In this document: piece after piece, positions 17,272 to 25,228 of the stretch
Numbering within the stretch: position 1 is the stretch's first letter
Layout of the letters: the number at the start of each line of letters is the position of its first letter
Source: Burkholderiales bacterium 67-32
Lineage (GTDB): Bacteria > Pseudomonadota > Gammaproteobacteria > Burkholderiales > Burkholderiaceae_B
Direction: 5' to 3'
DNA: 64,000 bases
Assembly: GCA_001898625.1 (NCBI GenBank)
Contig: MKUP01000026.1
Span: 293,689 to 357,688, forward strand
The notes under the pieces: model-generated
Database searches by the model: none
Told to the model about the DNA's origin: nothing
The model's input: the letters and a program-made list of their open reading frames with translations, nothing else
Position numbers and translations under genes: made by a program

Positions 17272-17829
17272 ATGGTCCGCGCTAAGAGTGTCCTGTCCGA
17301 GGCGCGCCAGATCGAGATCGCCTCCGAATTGATCCGCCTCGATGCCCGCCTGCAGGTGCTCGAGGCGGAAGTCCAGTTGTCGCGCGAGCGTCTGCTGCGC
17401 CTGTACCGCGAAATCCGCGGAAAATCGCCGCCCAAGGGCATGCTGCCGTTCTCCACGGACTGGTTCATGACCTGGCAGCCCAACATCCATGCCTCGCTGT
17501 TCATGAACATCCACCGCCATCAGGTGGGCCTGGACGACGCGACGGCGGTCGAGGCGCTGATCCGCGCCTATCGCCTGTACCGGGAGCAGATCGGCCAGCT
17601 GGGCCTGCCCGAGGTCCTGTCGATCACGCGGGCCTGGCGCCTGACGCGGTTCTTCGATGCCGGCATGCTGGGCATGACGGCCTGCACCAGTTGCGGCGGC
17701 GAATTCGTCACCCATACTTTCGAACTGGCTCATCAGTACGTCTGCGGGCTTTGCCACATGCCGTCTCGAGCCGGCAAGACCCGGCGCACGGCCAACGCGG
17801 CGGAAGTCGCCAAGGCCGCACCCCGCTGA
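17272..17829 (+). CDS. flhC: Flagellar transcriptional activator FlhC
   Basis: FlhC is the zinc-binding partner in the FlhD4C2 activator. The 185 residues include the four zinc cysteines in two pairs, C138-C141 (CTSC) and C158-C161 (CGLC), and the conserved SVLSEARQIEIASELIRLDARLQVLE start. It is co-transcribed with flhD and followed by its own terminator (17840-17865). The master regulator pair is thus insulated from motAB, unlike a single flhDC-motAB transcript. Confidence 0.96.
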   Translation: MVRAKSVLSEARQIEIASELIRLDARLQVLEAEVQLSRERLLRLYREIRGKSPPKGMLPFSTDWFMTWQPNIHASLFMNIHRHQVGLDDATAVEALIRAYRLYREQIGQLGLPEVLSITRAWRLTRFFDAGMLGMTACTSCGGEFVTHTFELAHQYVCGLCHMPSRAGKTRRTANAAEVAKAAPR

Positions 17830-17839
17830 TGTGGGCCAC

Positions 17840-17865
17840 GAGAGCTTCCGCTCTCAAGTTTTGTT
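17840..17865 (+). terminator. Intrinsic terminator after flhDC
   Basis: GAGAGC (17840-17845), a TTCC loop and GCTCTC (17850-17855) form a six-bp stem. It is followed by AAGTTTTGTTTTT, a broken T run. It lies 11 bases after the flhC stop. Confidence 0.75.
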
Positions 17866-17991
17866 TTTGCCGGTCGAAAACCCGTTCATGGCTTCGCGCA
17901 ATGTGCCACCGAAGCCCGATTGCCCCACGCACGTCAGTCCCCCAGATTCCTGGCCCGGCAAGGCCCCGATGCTCCGCATCGAGCCCCCCTG

Positions 17992-18074
17992 CCCAGACCC
18001 AGGATGCGGAGGATCCGGCTCCGCCGGTCCACCCGCATCGCCCCCTGGGGGGCGCGCGAAGCGCGTAGGGGGGG
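17992..18074 (+). repeat. Dispersed multi-hairpin repeat, copy R2 (before motA)
   Basis: This copy is 83 bases and almost identical to R1. Its TAGGGGGGG tail ends 10 bases before the motA ATG and is the only purine-rich stretch that could act as its Shine-Dalgarno sequence. The rest of the flhC-motA gap (17866-17991) holds nothing recognisable. Confidence 0.9.
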
Positions 18075-18084
18075 ACCTCATCCA

Positions 18085-18945
18085 ATGCTTGTCATCATCG
18101 GCTACATCATCGTTGGGGCGTCCGTGCTGGGGGGGTATGCCATGCATGGCGGCTCGCTGGGCGCGCTGTTCCAGCCGTTCGAACTGATCATCATCGCTGG
18201 CGCGGCCTTCGGTGCGTTCGTGTGCGGCAATTCCAGCAAGGTGGTGCGGGCGACCTTGCGGGCATTGCCGACCACGCTGCACGGCTCGCGTTTCACCAAG
18301 CAGCGCTACCTCGACCTGCTGGCGCTGTTGTACGAGATCCTCAACCGGGTGCGGCGCGAGGGCCTGATGTCCATCGAGGCCGACGTCGAAGAGCCCCACA
18401 ACAGCCCGCTGTTCCAGAAATATCCCGCGCTGGTGGCCGACGAGCACCTGGTCGAGTTCGTGACCGACTACCTGCGGCTGATGGTCAGCGGCAACCTGAA
18501 TCCGCTGGAGCTGGAAGCCCTGATGGACCAGGAAATCGACACCCATCATCAGGAAGCCAGTGTGCCGGCGCACGCCATCCAGCGCATCGCCGATGGCCTG
18601 CCGGCCTTCGGCATCGTCGCCGCGGTCATGGGCGTGGTCAACGTGATGGGATCGGTGGGCGAGCCGCCAGCCGTGCTGGGCGCCAAGATCGGGGCGGCGC
18701 TGGTCGGCACCTTCGTCGGCATCCTGCTCGCCTACGGCATCGTCGGGCCGCTGGCCTCGGTGCTGGAGCAGAAGGTAAGCGAAAGCAGCAAGCAGCTCGA
18801 ATGCATCAAGGTCGCCCTGCTGGCGAGCCTGAACGGCTATGCGCCCGCGCTGGCCGTGGAGTTCGGCCGCAAGGTGCTGTTCTCGACCGAGCGTCCCACG
18901 TTCGGCGAGCTGGAAGATACGGTGCGGGGCAAGTCCGCGGCGTGA
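18085..18945 (+). CDS. motA: Flagellar motor stator protein MotA
   Basis: MotA is the proton-driven stator subunit that pushes on FliG. The 286 residues show four membrane segments (near 1-22, 35-50, 170-190, 203-225) and the cytoplasmic loop with charged residues between spans two and three. GLPAFGIVAAVMGVVNVMGSVG matches the MotA/TolQ/ExbB family motif. The start MLVIIGYIIV is typical. The ribosome site seems to be the G-rich tail of repeat R2. motB follows after 24 bases. Confidence 0.97.
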   Translation: MLVIIGYIIVGASVLGGYAMHGGSLGALFQPFELIIIAGAAFGAFVCGNSSKVVRATLRALPTTLHGSRFTKQRYLDLLALLYEILNRVRREGLMSIEADVEEPHNSPLFQKYPALVADEHLVEFVTDYLRLMVSGNLNPLELEALMDQEIDTHHQEASVPAHAIQRIADGLPAFGIVAAVMGVVNVMGSVGEPPAVLGAKIGAALVGTFVGILLAYGIVGPLASVLEQKVSESSKQLECIKVALLASLNGYAPALAVEFGRKVLFSTERPTFGELEDTVRGKSAA

Positions 18946-18969
18946 CGGCACGGTAGGGGAGTCGCGATC

Positions 18970-19878
18970 ATGGCAGGCAAGGACGGCGTGGCGCCGATCA
19001 TCATCAGGCGGTCCCGCAAGCGGGCCGGCAAGCCCCATGGCGCGGGCATGTGGAAGATCGCCTATGCCGACTTCGTTACCGCCATGATGGCCTTCTTCCT
19101 GCTGATGTGGCTGCTGACGACGTCCGCCCAGGCGGACCTGGACGGCATTTCCGAATACTTTCGCACGCCGCTGCGCGTGGCGGTCACGTCGGGCAGCGTG
19201 GCGGGCGACCCGGTCAGCGTGCTGACGGGCGGCCAGCACATGAGCCCCCGCATCACGCCCCAGCGCCGCGCCAGCGACGAGGAACAGGAAGCTCGTGAAC
19301 GCCGCAAGCTCGAAGGCCTGAAGTCCGAGCTCGAGAGCCTGATCTTCACGCAGCCCACGTTGACGCAGTTCAAGGACCAGATCCTGCTGGACTTCACCGA
19401 CGAAGGGCTGAGGATCCAGATCGTGGACGAGAAGAACCGGCCCATGTTCGATACCGGCAAGACCGTGCTGAAGGACTACAGCCGCGTCATCCTGGACGAA
19501 CTGGCCCGCGTGCTGAACGGCGTCGAGAACAAGATCTCGATTTCCGGCCACACCGATTCGACGCCGTATGCCGGCGGCAACGGCGGCTACAGCAATTGGG
19601 AACTGTCCGCCGATCGCGCCAATGCGGCACGGCGCGAGATGCTTACGGCGGGGATGCAGGAGGGCAAGGCGCTGCGCGTGGTGGGGCTGTCGGATTCCGT
19701 GCCGTTCAACCGCGCCGACGTGAAGGCGGCCGAGAACCGGCGCATCAGCATCGTGGTGCTGAACAAGCGCAGCGAGGAATTCCTCAAGAAAGGCGGCGTT
19801 TATGTCGATGTACCTGCCATTCCCGGCAGCTTGAGCGACAGGACGCCGCTGCGGGTGTCCGCTCTCGAATCGCAATGA
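18970..19878 (+). CDS. motB: Flagellar motor stator protein MotB
   Basis: MotB anchors the stator to peptidoglycan and carries the proton-accepting aspartate. The 302-residue protein has a basic N-terminus and a single span (about 32-50) with the critical Asp34 in YADFVTAMMAFFLLMWLL. A plug/linker follows, then a C-terminal OmpA-like domain (ISISGHTDSTPY..., LSADRANAARREMLTAG, AENRRISIVVL). It pairs with motA. Asp at this position indicates a proton rather than sodium motor by family precedent. Confidence 0.96.
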   Translation: MAGKDGVAPIIIRRSRKRAGKPHGAGMWKIAYADFVTAMMAFFLLMWLLTTSAQADLDGISEYFRTPLRVAVTSGSVAGDPVSVLTGGQHMSPRITPQRRASDEEQEARERRKLEGLKSELESLIFTQPTLTQFKDQILLDFTDEGLRIQIVDEKNRPMFDTGKTVLKDYSRVILDELARVLNGVENKISISGHTDSTPYAGGNGGYSNWELSADRANAARREMLTAGMQEGKALRVVGLSDSVPFNRADVKAAENRRISIVVLNKRSEEFLKKGGVYVDVPAIPGSLSDRTPLRVSALESQ

Positions 19879-19917
19879 TCACTGGGCCGGCTTGGACCGG
19901 CTGGTATGGAGGATGCT

Positions 19918-20880
19918 ATGGGTGCCGGTGACAATCGGTTGATGGAAATGGTGGACGAGAAGGCCCGGCTGGCCGGTTCCAACAAGATGGAGCTGCTGCT
20001 GTTCTCGCTGGGCGGCAGCGAGGTCTTCGGCATCAACGTGTTCAAGGTGCGCGAGGTCTGCGAGACGATCCCGATCACCCGGACGCCGAACGTGCCGCGC
20101 GGGGTGGAAGGCATCATTTCGCTGCGCGGCGCTATCCTGCCCGTTATCGACCTGGCCACCACCATCAACATGCAGGTCGACGCGCCGCGCACCAAGCTGC
20201 TGATCACCGAGTTCTCCAGCCATACGCAGGCCTTCCTGGTGGCCGACGTGGACCGCATCGTGCGGATCGACTGGGACAAGGTCAAGTCGCCGCAGTCCAT
20301 GCCCTCGAACAACACTTCGTTCATGACGGCGCTGACCGAGCTGGCCGACGGCAAGCTGGTGTCCATCCTGGACGTCGAGCAGATCCTGGCCTCGGTCATC
20401 GGCGAGGACAAGATCCCGTCGGAGATCCAGCAGGTCGACGCCGACATCAAGGCGAACGTATTTTTCGCCGACGATTCCTCGCTGGCGCGCAAGAAGATCA
20501 CCGAAGTGCTGGACCGCATGGGGCTGCCGCACCAGCATGCCACCAACGGTGCGGACGCCTGGGACAAGCTCAAGGGCATCGCGGCTCGGGCCGAGGCCGA
20601 GAAGCTGCCGCTCGATCTGATGCTGGGAATGATCCTGGTCGACGCCGAGATGCCCGAGATGGACGGCTACGTGCTGACCCGCCACATCAAGTCGGATCCC
20701 CGCTTCGCGAAGATTCCCGTCGTGATGCATTCGTCGCTGTCGTCGGTCGCGAACAAGAAGCTCGGGCAGCAGGTGGGCGTCGATGCCTATGTCGCGAAAT
20801 TCCACCCCTCGGAACTGGCTAGTATGATCGCCGCTCAACTCACACACATCAAGGCCAGAAAGGGAGCAAATGAAGCCTGA
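19918..20880 (+). CDS. cheV: Chemotaxis coupling protein CheV
   Basis: CheV couples receptors to CheA through a CheW-like domain and adapts by phosphorylation of a receiver domain. The 320 residues comprise the CheW domain (about 23-165: [23 protein letters not shown]..., [15 protein letters not shown]) and a receiver (about 180-310) with acidic Asp185-Asp186, phospho-acceptor Asp242 ([10 protein letters not shown]) and Lys294. The ATG at 19918 has GGAGG five bases upstream; an ATG at 19906 overlaps that site. It overlaps cheY by 11 bases. No separate cheW is present in the window, so this may be the only coupling protein of this cluster. Confidence 0.95.
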   Translation: MGAGDNRLMEMVDEKARLAGSNKMELLLFSLGGSEVFGINVFKVREVCETIPITRTPNVPRGVEGIISLRGAILPVIDLATTINMQVDAPRTKLLITEFSSHTQAFLVADVDRIVRIDWDKVKSPQSMPSNNTSFMTALTELADGKLVSILDVEQILASVIGEDKIPSEIQQVDADIKANVFFADDSSLARKKITEVLDRMGLPHQHATNGADAWDKLKGIAARAEAEKLPLDLMLGMILVDAEMPEMDGYVLTRHIKSDPRFAKIPVVMHSSLSSVANKKLGQQVGVDAYVAKFHPSELASMIAAQLTHIKARKGANEA

Positions 20881-21265
20881 CGATTTGAAGTTCCTTATCG
20901 TCGACGATTTTTCGACGATGCGGCGCATCGTCCGCAATCTCTTGAAGGAACTCGGCTACAACAACGCCGACGAGGCCGAGGACGGCCAGATCGCATTGAG
21001 CAAGCTGCGCAGCGGCCTGTTCAATTTCGTGGTCAGCGACATCAACATGCCGAACATGAACGGCTTCGAGCTGCTGCGCGAGATCCGCGCCGACGACCAG
21101 CTCAAGAAGCTGCCCGTTCTGCTGGTGACCGCCGAGGCCAAGAAGGAAGACATCGTGCTGGCCGCCCAGATCGGGGCGAACGGCTACATCGTCAAGCCCT
21201 TCACCAAGGCGACGCTGGAAGAGAAGCTGACCAAGATCGTGCAGAAAATGAGCGGGAGCACGTAA
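20870..21265 (+). CDS. cheY: Chemotaxis response regulator CheY
   Basis: CheY-P binds FliM and reverses the motor. The 131-residue single receiver domain keeps the canonical residues at E. coli numbering: Asp12, Asp13, Asp57 ([11 protein letters not shown]), Thr87 and Lys109. GGGAG lies before the ATG within the end of cheV. cheZ starts directly after its stop, so cheV-cheY-cheZ are one unit. Confidence 0.98.
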   Translation: MKPDDLKFLIVDDFSTMRRIVRNLLKELGYNNADEAEDGQIALSKLRSGLFNFVVSDINMPNMNGFELLREIRADDQLKKLPVLLVTAEAKKEDIVLAAQIGANGYIVKPFTKATLEEKLTKIVQKMSGST

Positions 21266-22018
21266 ATGGCCCATACCGGCGATACCGAAGACCTCGAAGC
21301 GCTGTTCGACCAGATCTCGTCCGAAACCCTGGCCCGGCTCGATGCCGAGCCGGCGCCCGACGCGGCCCCGGCCGTGCAGGCCGCCGAGAGCGGGGGCGAG
21401 GCGGCGTCCGAGCAGTCGCCGGAGTTCTACCAGCGGGTCGGCATGCTGACCCGGCAACTGCACGACGCGCTGCGCGAGCTAGGCTACCACCAGAAGGTGG
21501 AGCAGGCCGTCCATTCGCTGCCCGATACGCGCCAGCGCCTGGACTACATCGCGCGGCTGACCGGCCAGGCCGCCGAGCGCGCGCTGTCCAACGTCGAGAA
21601 GGGGCAGGAGATCCAGGACGGTGTCGAGCAGGAAGGCGCGCGCCTGAGCGGGAAGTGGCGCGAACTGTACGAGCGCAGGCTGGGCGTCGACGACTTCAAG
21701 CAGGTGGCGGCCGATACCAACGCGTTCCTGGACCGCACGCAGGAAGACGCGCGCGCCACCCAGGCGCTGCTGACCGACATCATGATGGCCCAGGATTTCC
21801 ATGACCTGACCGGCCAGGTCATTCAGAAAGTGCTCAAGCTCGCCCAGGACTTCGAGGACGAACTGGTCAAGCTGCTGATCGAGAGCACGCCTGCGGACAA
21901 ACGCAATGCCGCGCAAAGCGAATGGATGAACGGCCCCGTCATCGATGCCTCCAGCCGCGACGACGTGGTGGCCAACCAGGCGCAGGTCGACGACCTGCTG
22001 GAAAGCCTGGGCTTTTGA
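21266..22018 (+). CDS. cheZ: CheY-P phosphatase CheZ
   Basis: CheZ dephosphorylates CheY-P. The 250-residue protein has the catalytic helix QDFHDLTGQVIQKVL with Asp180 and Gln184, equivalent to Asp143/Gln147 of E. coli. Its C-terminal peptide (NQAQVDDLLESLGF) docks to CheY. The N-terminal 50 residues are an acidic, Ala-rich extension. It begins immediately after the cheY stop and is followed 12 bases later by cheA. Confidence 0.97.
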   Translation: MAHTGDTEDLEALFDQISSETLARLDAEPAPDAAPAVQAAESGGEAASEQSPEFYQRVGMLTRQLHDALRELGYHQKVEQAVHSLPDTRQRLDYIARLTGQAAERALSNVEKGQEIQDGVEQEGARLSGKWRELYERRLGVDDFKQVAADTNAFLDRTQEDARATQALLTDIMMAQDFHDLTGQVIQKVLKLAQDFEDELVKLLIESTPADKRNAAQSEWMNGPVIDASSRDDVVANQAQVDDLLESLGF

Positions 22019-22030
22019 GCGAGTAAACGA

Positions 22031-23866
22031 GTGTCAGCCTTCTCCGACATGCAGGACCTGCTTGCCGACTTCCTGACCGAGGCCTCGGACCTGCTCGACG
22101 ACGTCGACATCGGCCTGGTCGAGCTGGAACAGCGCCCCAACGACGCCGGCCTGCTCAACCAGGTGTTCCGCGGCTTCCATACGGTCAAGGGCGGCGCCGG
22201 GTTCCTCGAGGCGACGCCGCTGGTGGAGCTGTGCCACCGGGGCGAGAACCTGCTGGACCTGCTGCGCGGCGGCTCGTTGCGCATCACGCCGGAAATCATG
22301 GACGTGATCCTGGCGGCGACCGGCGAAGTGCGGCGCATGTTCTCGGAAATGGAGCGCGGTGCGATGCCCGAGGCGGCGCCCGCCGGGCTGCTGCTCGCGC
22401 TCGAGGCCGCAGCCAAGGGCGAGGCCGTCGACACCAGTACGCTGCGGGCGGAGTCCCTGCCGGCTGCCGCGGCAGCCGAGGCCTCGCGCGTACTGGCCCA
22501 TGCCGCGGCGCCCGCCGCTCGGGCGGACGGCGAGCCGGACTGGCTGGGATACTACCGCGCCGCGTTCGGCGACCCGCCTGGGATGAGGGCCGAGGCCGCC
22601 CCGGTTGTCCGGGATGCGGGTGTGCCCGCGGCCGCACCGTCGCGGCCCTATCGTCCCGAGATGCTGGCTCCCGTGGGCGGCGCGCAGGCCGTGGCCAAGG
22701 ACGCGACGATACGCGTGGACACGGCGCGCTTCGACCAGATCCTGAACCTGTCGGGCGAGATCGGCCTGACCAAGAACCGTCTGTCCTGCCTGCGCGACGC
22801 GCTCCTGGGCGCCAGCCGCCGGGACGACGCGGCGGCCGAGACGCTGGATGCGGTCTTCAGTCAGTTGGACACGCTGGTTTCCGACCTGCAGTCGGCCGTC
22901 ATGATGGCGCGCATGCAGCCGGTCGGCCGAGTGTTCCAGAAGTACTCCCGCCTGGCGCGCGACCTGGCCCGCCAACTGGGCAAGGACGTGGAGCTGAACA
23001 TCACCGGCGGCGAGACCGAGGTCGACAAGACCATCCTGGACGAGCTGAACGATCCGCTGGTCCACCTGATCCGCAACGCCGTCGATCACGGCATCGAAAC
23101 CATGGTCGAGCGCCGCTCGGTCGGCAAGCCCGCACGCGGCACGGTGCATCTGTCGGCCCGCCAGACGGGCGACTCCATCGTGATCGAAGTATCGGACGAT
23201 GGCCGCGGCATGGATCCCGACGTCATCCGCCGCAAGGCCATCGAGAAGGGCGTCATCTGCGCGGAAGACGCCGCCGTGCTGGACAACGCCCATTGCCTGC
23301 AACTGATCTTCCTGCCAGGGTTCTCCACCCGCAGCGAGGTCAGTGACCTGTCGGGGCGCGGCGTCGGCATGGACGTGGTCAAGACCAACATCGAGAAGCT
23401 CAAGGGGCAGATCGACATCCAGTCCGCGCCGGGCATGGGCTCGCACATCGTGATCTCGCTGCCGCTGACGCTGGCCATCCTGCCCGTGCTGATGCTCAAG
23501 CTGGTCGACCAGCCCTACGCCATCCCGCTGTCCGTCGTGCGCGAGATCATCCCGCTGCGCCAGGAGGAAATGCACACGGTGGGCAGCAACCAGGCGCTGA
23601 CCATACGTGGCGAGATCCTGCCCGTCATCGACCTGGCCGTCCTGCTCGGACGCCAGCGCGAGGAACCGCCGTCGCTGGCCGTCGTCCTGGCTTATGGTGA
23701 ACGCCAACTGGTCCTGGGCGTGGACGGCTTCATCGGCCAGGACGAGGTCATGATCAAACCGCTGGAGGGCATCCATCCCAAGGGCGTGGCCGGTGCCACC
23801 CTGTCCGGCGACGGTACGCTGGTGCTGGTTCTGGAGATGAAACAACTGCTGGAAGGGGTGTTTTGA
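22031..23866 (+). CDS. cheA: Chemotaxis histidine kinase CheA (no clear P2 domain)
   Basis: CheA phosphorylates CheY and CheB in response to receptors. The P1 HPt domain carries His50 (RGFHTVKGGAGFLE). P3 dimerisation begins near residue 225 (ATIRVDTARFDQILNLSGEIG). The P4 ATPase has its N-box near 345 (HLIRNAVDHGIE), plus DDGRGMD and GRGVGMDVVKTNIEKL. The P5 CheW-like domain is at about 480-608. Residues 105-225, where the CheY/CheB-binding P2 domain should be, are an Ala/Pro-rich linker without a recognisable fold. At 611 aa it is shorter than classic CheA. It is placed after cheZ, not beside cheW or receptors. Confidence 0.95.
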   Translation: MSAFSDMQDLLADFLTEASDLLDDVDIGLVELEQRPNDAGLLNQVFRGFHTVKGGAGFLEATPLVELCHRGENLLDLLRGGSLRITPEIMDVILAATGEVRRMFSEMERGAMPEAAPAGLLLALEAAAKGEAVDTSTLRAESLPAAAAAEASRVLAHAAAPAARADGEPDWLGYYRAAFGDPPGMRAEAAPVVRDAGVPAAAPSRPYRPEMLAPVGGAQAVAKDATIRVDTARFDQILNLSGEIGLTKNRLSCLRDALLGASRRDDAAAETLDAVFSQLDTLVSDLQSAVMMARMQPVGRVFQKYSRLARDLARQLGKDVELNITGGETEVDKTILDELNDPLVHLIRNAVDHGIETMVERRSVGKPARGTVHLSARQTGDSIVIEVSDDGRGMDPDVIRRKAIEKGVICAEDAAVLDNAHCLQLIFLPGFSTRSEVSDLSGRGVGMDVVKTNIEKLKGQIDIQSAPGMGSHIVISLPLTLAILPVLMLKLVDQPYAIPLSVVREIIPLRQEEMHTVGSNQALTIRGEILPVIDLAVLLGRQREEPPSLAVVLAYGERQLVLGVDGFIGQDEVMIKPLEGIHPKGVAGATLSGDGTLVLVLEMKQLLEGVF

Positions 23867-24058
23867 CCCCCTGGCGCCGGCAGGCCCGCCCCGGGCGGGA
23901 GTAGCGGCTCTTTCCGGTGTCTGTTTCGGGCTTTGCCCGGGCAGGCCTTCGCGATAATCCATACGCCTACATGGCTGGGGCGGCGCGCGTTCGCCTGGCC
24001 GGCGTAAGGTCGCCGGAGCGCGGATAGCGCGCCGGTGTTCGTCGATATCCGGAATACC

Positions 24059-25228
24059 GTGGCAGATAACCAGGAAAGCGGCCAGGAAAAAACCCTGGCG
24101 CCATCCCAGCGGCGGCTGGACCAGGCCCGCGAGGAAGGGCGCGTCGCGCGTTCGCGCGACCTGTCGGGCGCCGTGGCGACCTTCGCCTGCGTGGCAGCGC
24201 TGGCCTTGGCGGGGGCGGGCATCGCCGACCGCGCGATGACCTGGATGAAGACTGCCTTCACCACGGCGGCGGCCACGGCCGCCACCACGCGCGACGATGC
24301 CATGCTGCTCAAGTCGCTGAACGAAGCCCTGGCCGATGCGCTGCTGGCGATCTCCCCCATCCTGGCCGCCGGCATGGCCGCGGGCATCCTGGGTTCGATC
24401 GGCTTGGGCGGACTGGTGCTGTCCGGCAAGGCGCTGGGCCCCGATTTCAGCCGGTTGTCGCCGCTCAAGGGCTTCGGCCGCATCTTTTCCCTGGCCGGGC
24501 TGGGCGAGCTGGGCAAATCCATCCTCAAGGTCCTGGTACTGGGCGGCGTGGCCGGCATGCTGGTCTGGCACGGCGCCCAGGGCTGGCTGGCGCTGGTCCT
24601 GCCGTCGCCGCCGCGAGCCCTGGCCGAACTGGGCGGGATGCTGTCCAATCATGCGCTGGTGCTGGCCGGCGCGCTGTTCGTGATCGCGGCGGCCGACGTG
24701 CCGCTGCAGTGGTGGAACCACCACAAGAACCTGCGCATGACCTTCGAGGAGGCCAAGCAGGAGAACAAGGAAACCGAGGGCGATCCCCATGTGAAGGGTC
24801 GCATCCGCCAGTTGCAGCGCGACCGGGCGCGCTCGCGCATGATGCAGTCGGTGCCCTCGGCCGACGTGGTGGTGACCAACCCGACCCACTATGCGGTCGC
24901 GCTGAAGTACGACGACAAGCGGATGGGTGCGCCGCGCGTGGTGGCCAAGGGTGCGGACGCGGTTGCCGCGCGGATCCGCGAACTGGCCGGACAGCACAAG
25001 GTGGCCGTGCTGGAGAGTCCCAGGCTGGCCCGGGCCTTGTATCGCCATGCCGACATCGACCAGGAGGTCCCGGTGGCGCTGTACCGTGCCGTGGCCCAGG
25101 TGCTGGCCCACGTCTATCAGCTGCGGGACTACGTGTCCGGGCCGCCTCCCGAGCTGCAGCCGGTCGAGATCCCGGCGGGATGGGACCCGCTGGATGATGC
25201 GCCGCTGCGCCGCGGAGGCCGGGCATGA
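24059..25228 (+). CDS. flhB: Flagellar export protein FlhB
   Basis: FlhB is the membrane component of the export gate whose autocleavage switches substrates from rod/hook to filament. The 389-residue protein has four hydrophobic segments (about 30-55, 95-120, 150-175, 195-220) and a cytoplasmic domain with the autocleavage motif NPTH near residue 274 (VVVTNPTHYAVALKYD). The GTG at 24059 is chosen: GGAA precedes it and the protein then begins ADNQESGQEKTLAPSQRRLDQAREEG. The 192 bases between cheA and this start contain GC-rich hairpins but no clear promoter. The flhA start overlaps its stop by 4 bases. Confidence 0.96.
   Translation: MADNQESGQEKTLAPSQRRLDQAREEGRVARSRDLSGAVATFACVAALALAGAGIADRAMTWMKTAFTTAAATAATTRDDAMLLKSLNEALADALLAISPILAAGMAAGILGSIGLGGLVLSGKALGPDFSRLSPLKGFGRIFSLAGLGELGKSILKVLVLGGVAGMLVWHGAQGWLALVLPSPPRALAELGGMLSNHALVLAGALFVIAAADVPLQWWNHHKNLRMTFEEAKQENKETEGDPHVKGRIRQLQRDRARSRMMQSVPSADVVVTNPTHYAVALKYDDKRMGAPRVVAKGADAVAARIRELAGQHKVAVLESPRLARALYRHADIDQEVPVALYRAVAQVLAHVYQLRDYVSGPPPELQPVEIPAGWDPLDDAPLRRGGRA

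Noticed and set aside
17866..17991. Sigma-28 promoter for motA
   Set aside because: GCCCGATT near 17905 resembles a -10, but no TAAA-type -35 lies 11 bases before it.
19908..19918. CheV start at the upstream ATG 19906
   Set aside because: The GGAGG ribosome site lies after this ATG, so the ATG at 19918 is the start.
23867..24058. Sigma-28 promoter for flhB (CGCGATAA at 23950-23957)
   Set aside because: The sequence at the -35 position is TTTGCCCG, with no resemblance to TAAAGTTT.
22034..25111. Very long open frame on the minus strand opposite cheA and flhB (over 1000 codons)
   Set aside because: It is the antisense frame of GC-rich genes, with low-complexity His/Arg/Gln-rich translation and no family motifs. 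The plus-strand genes are unmistakable.
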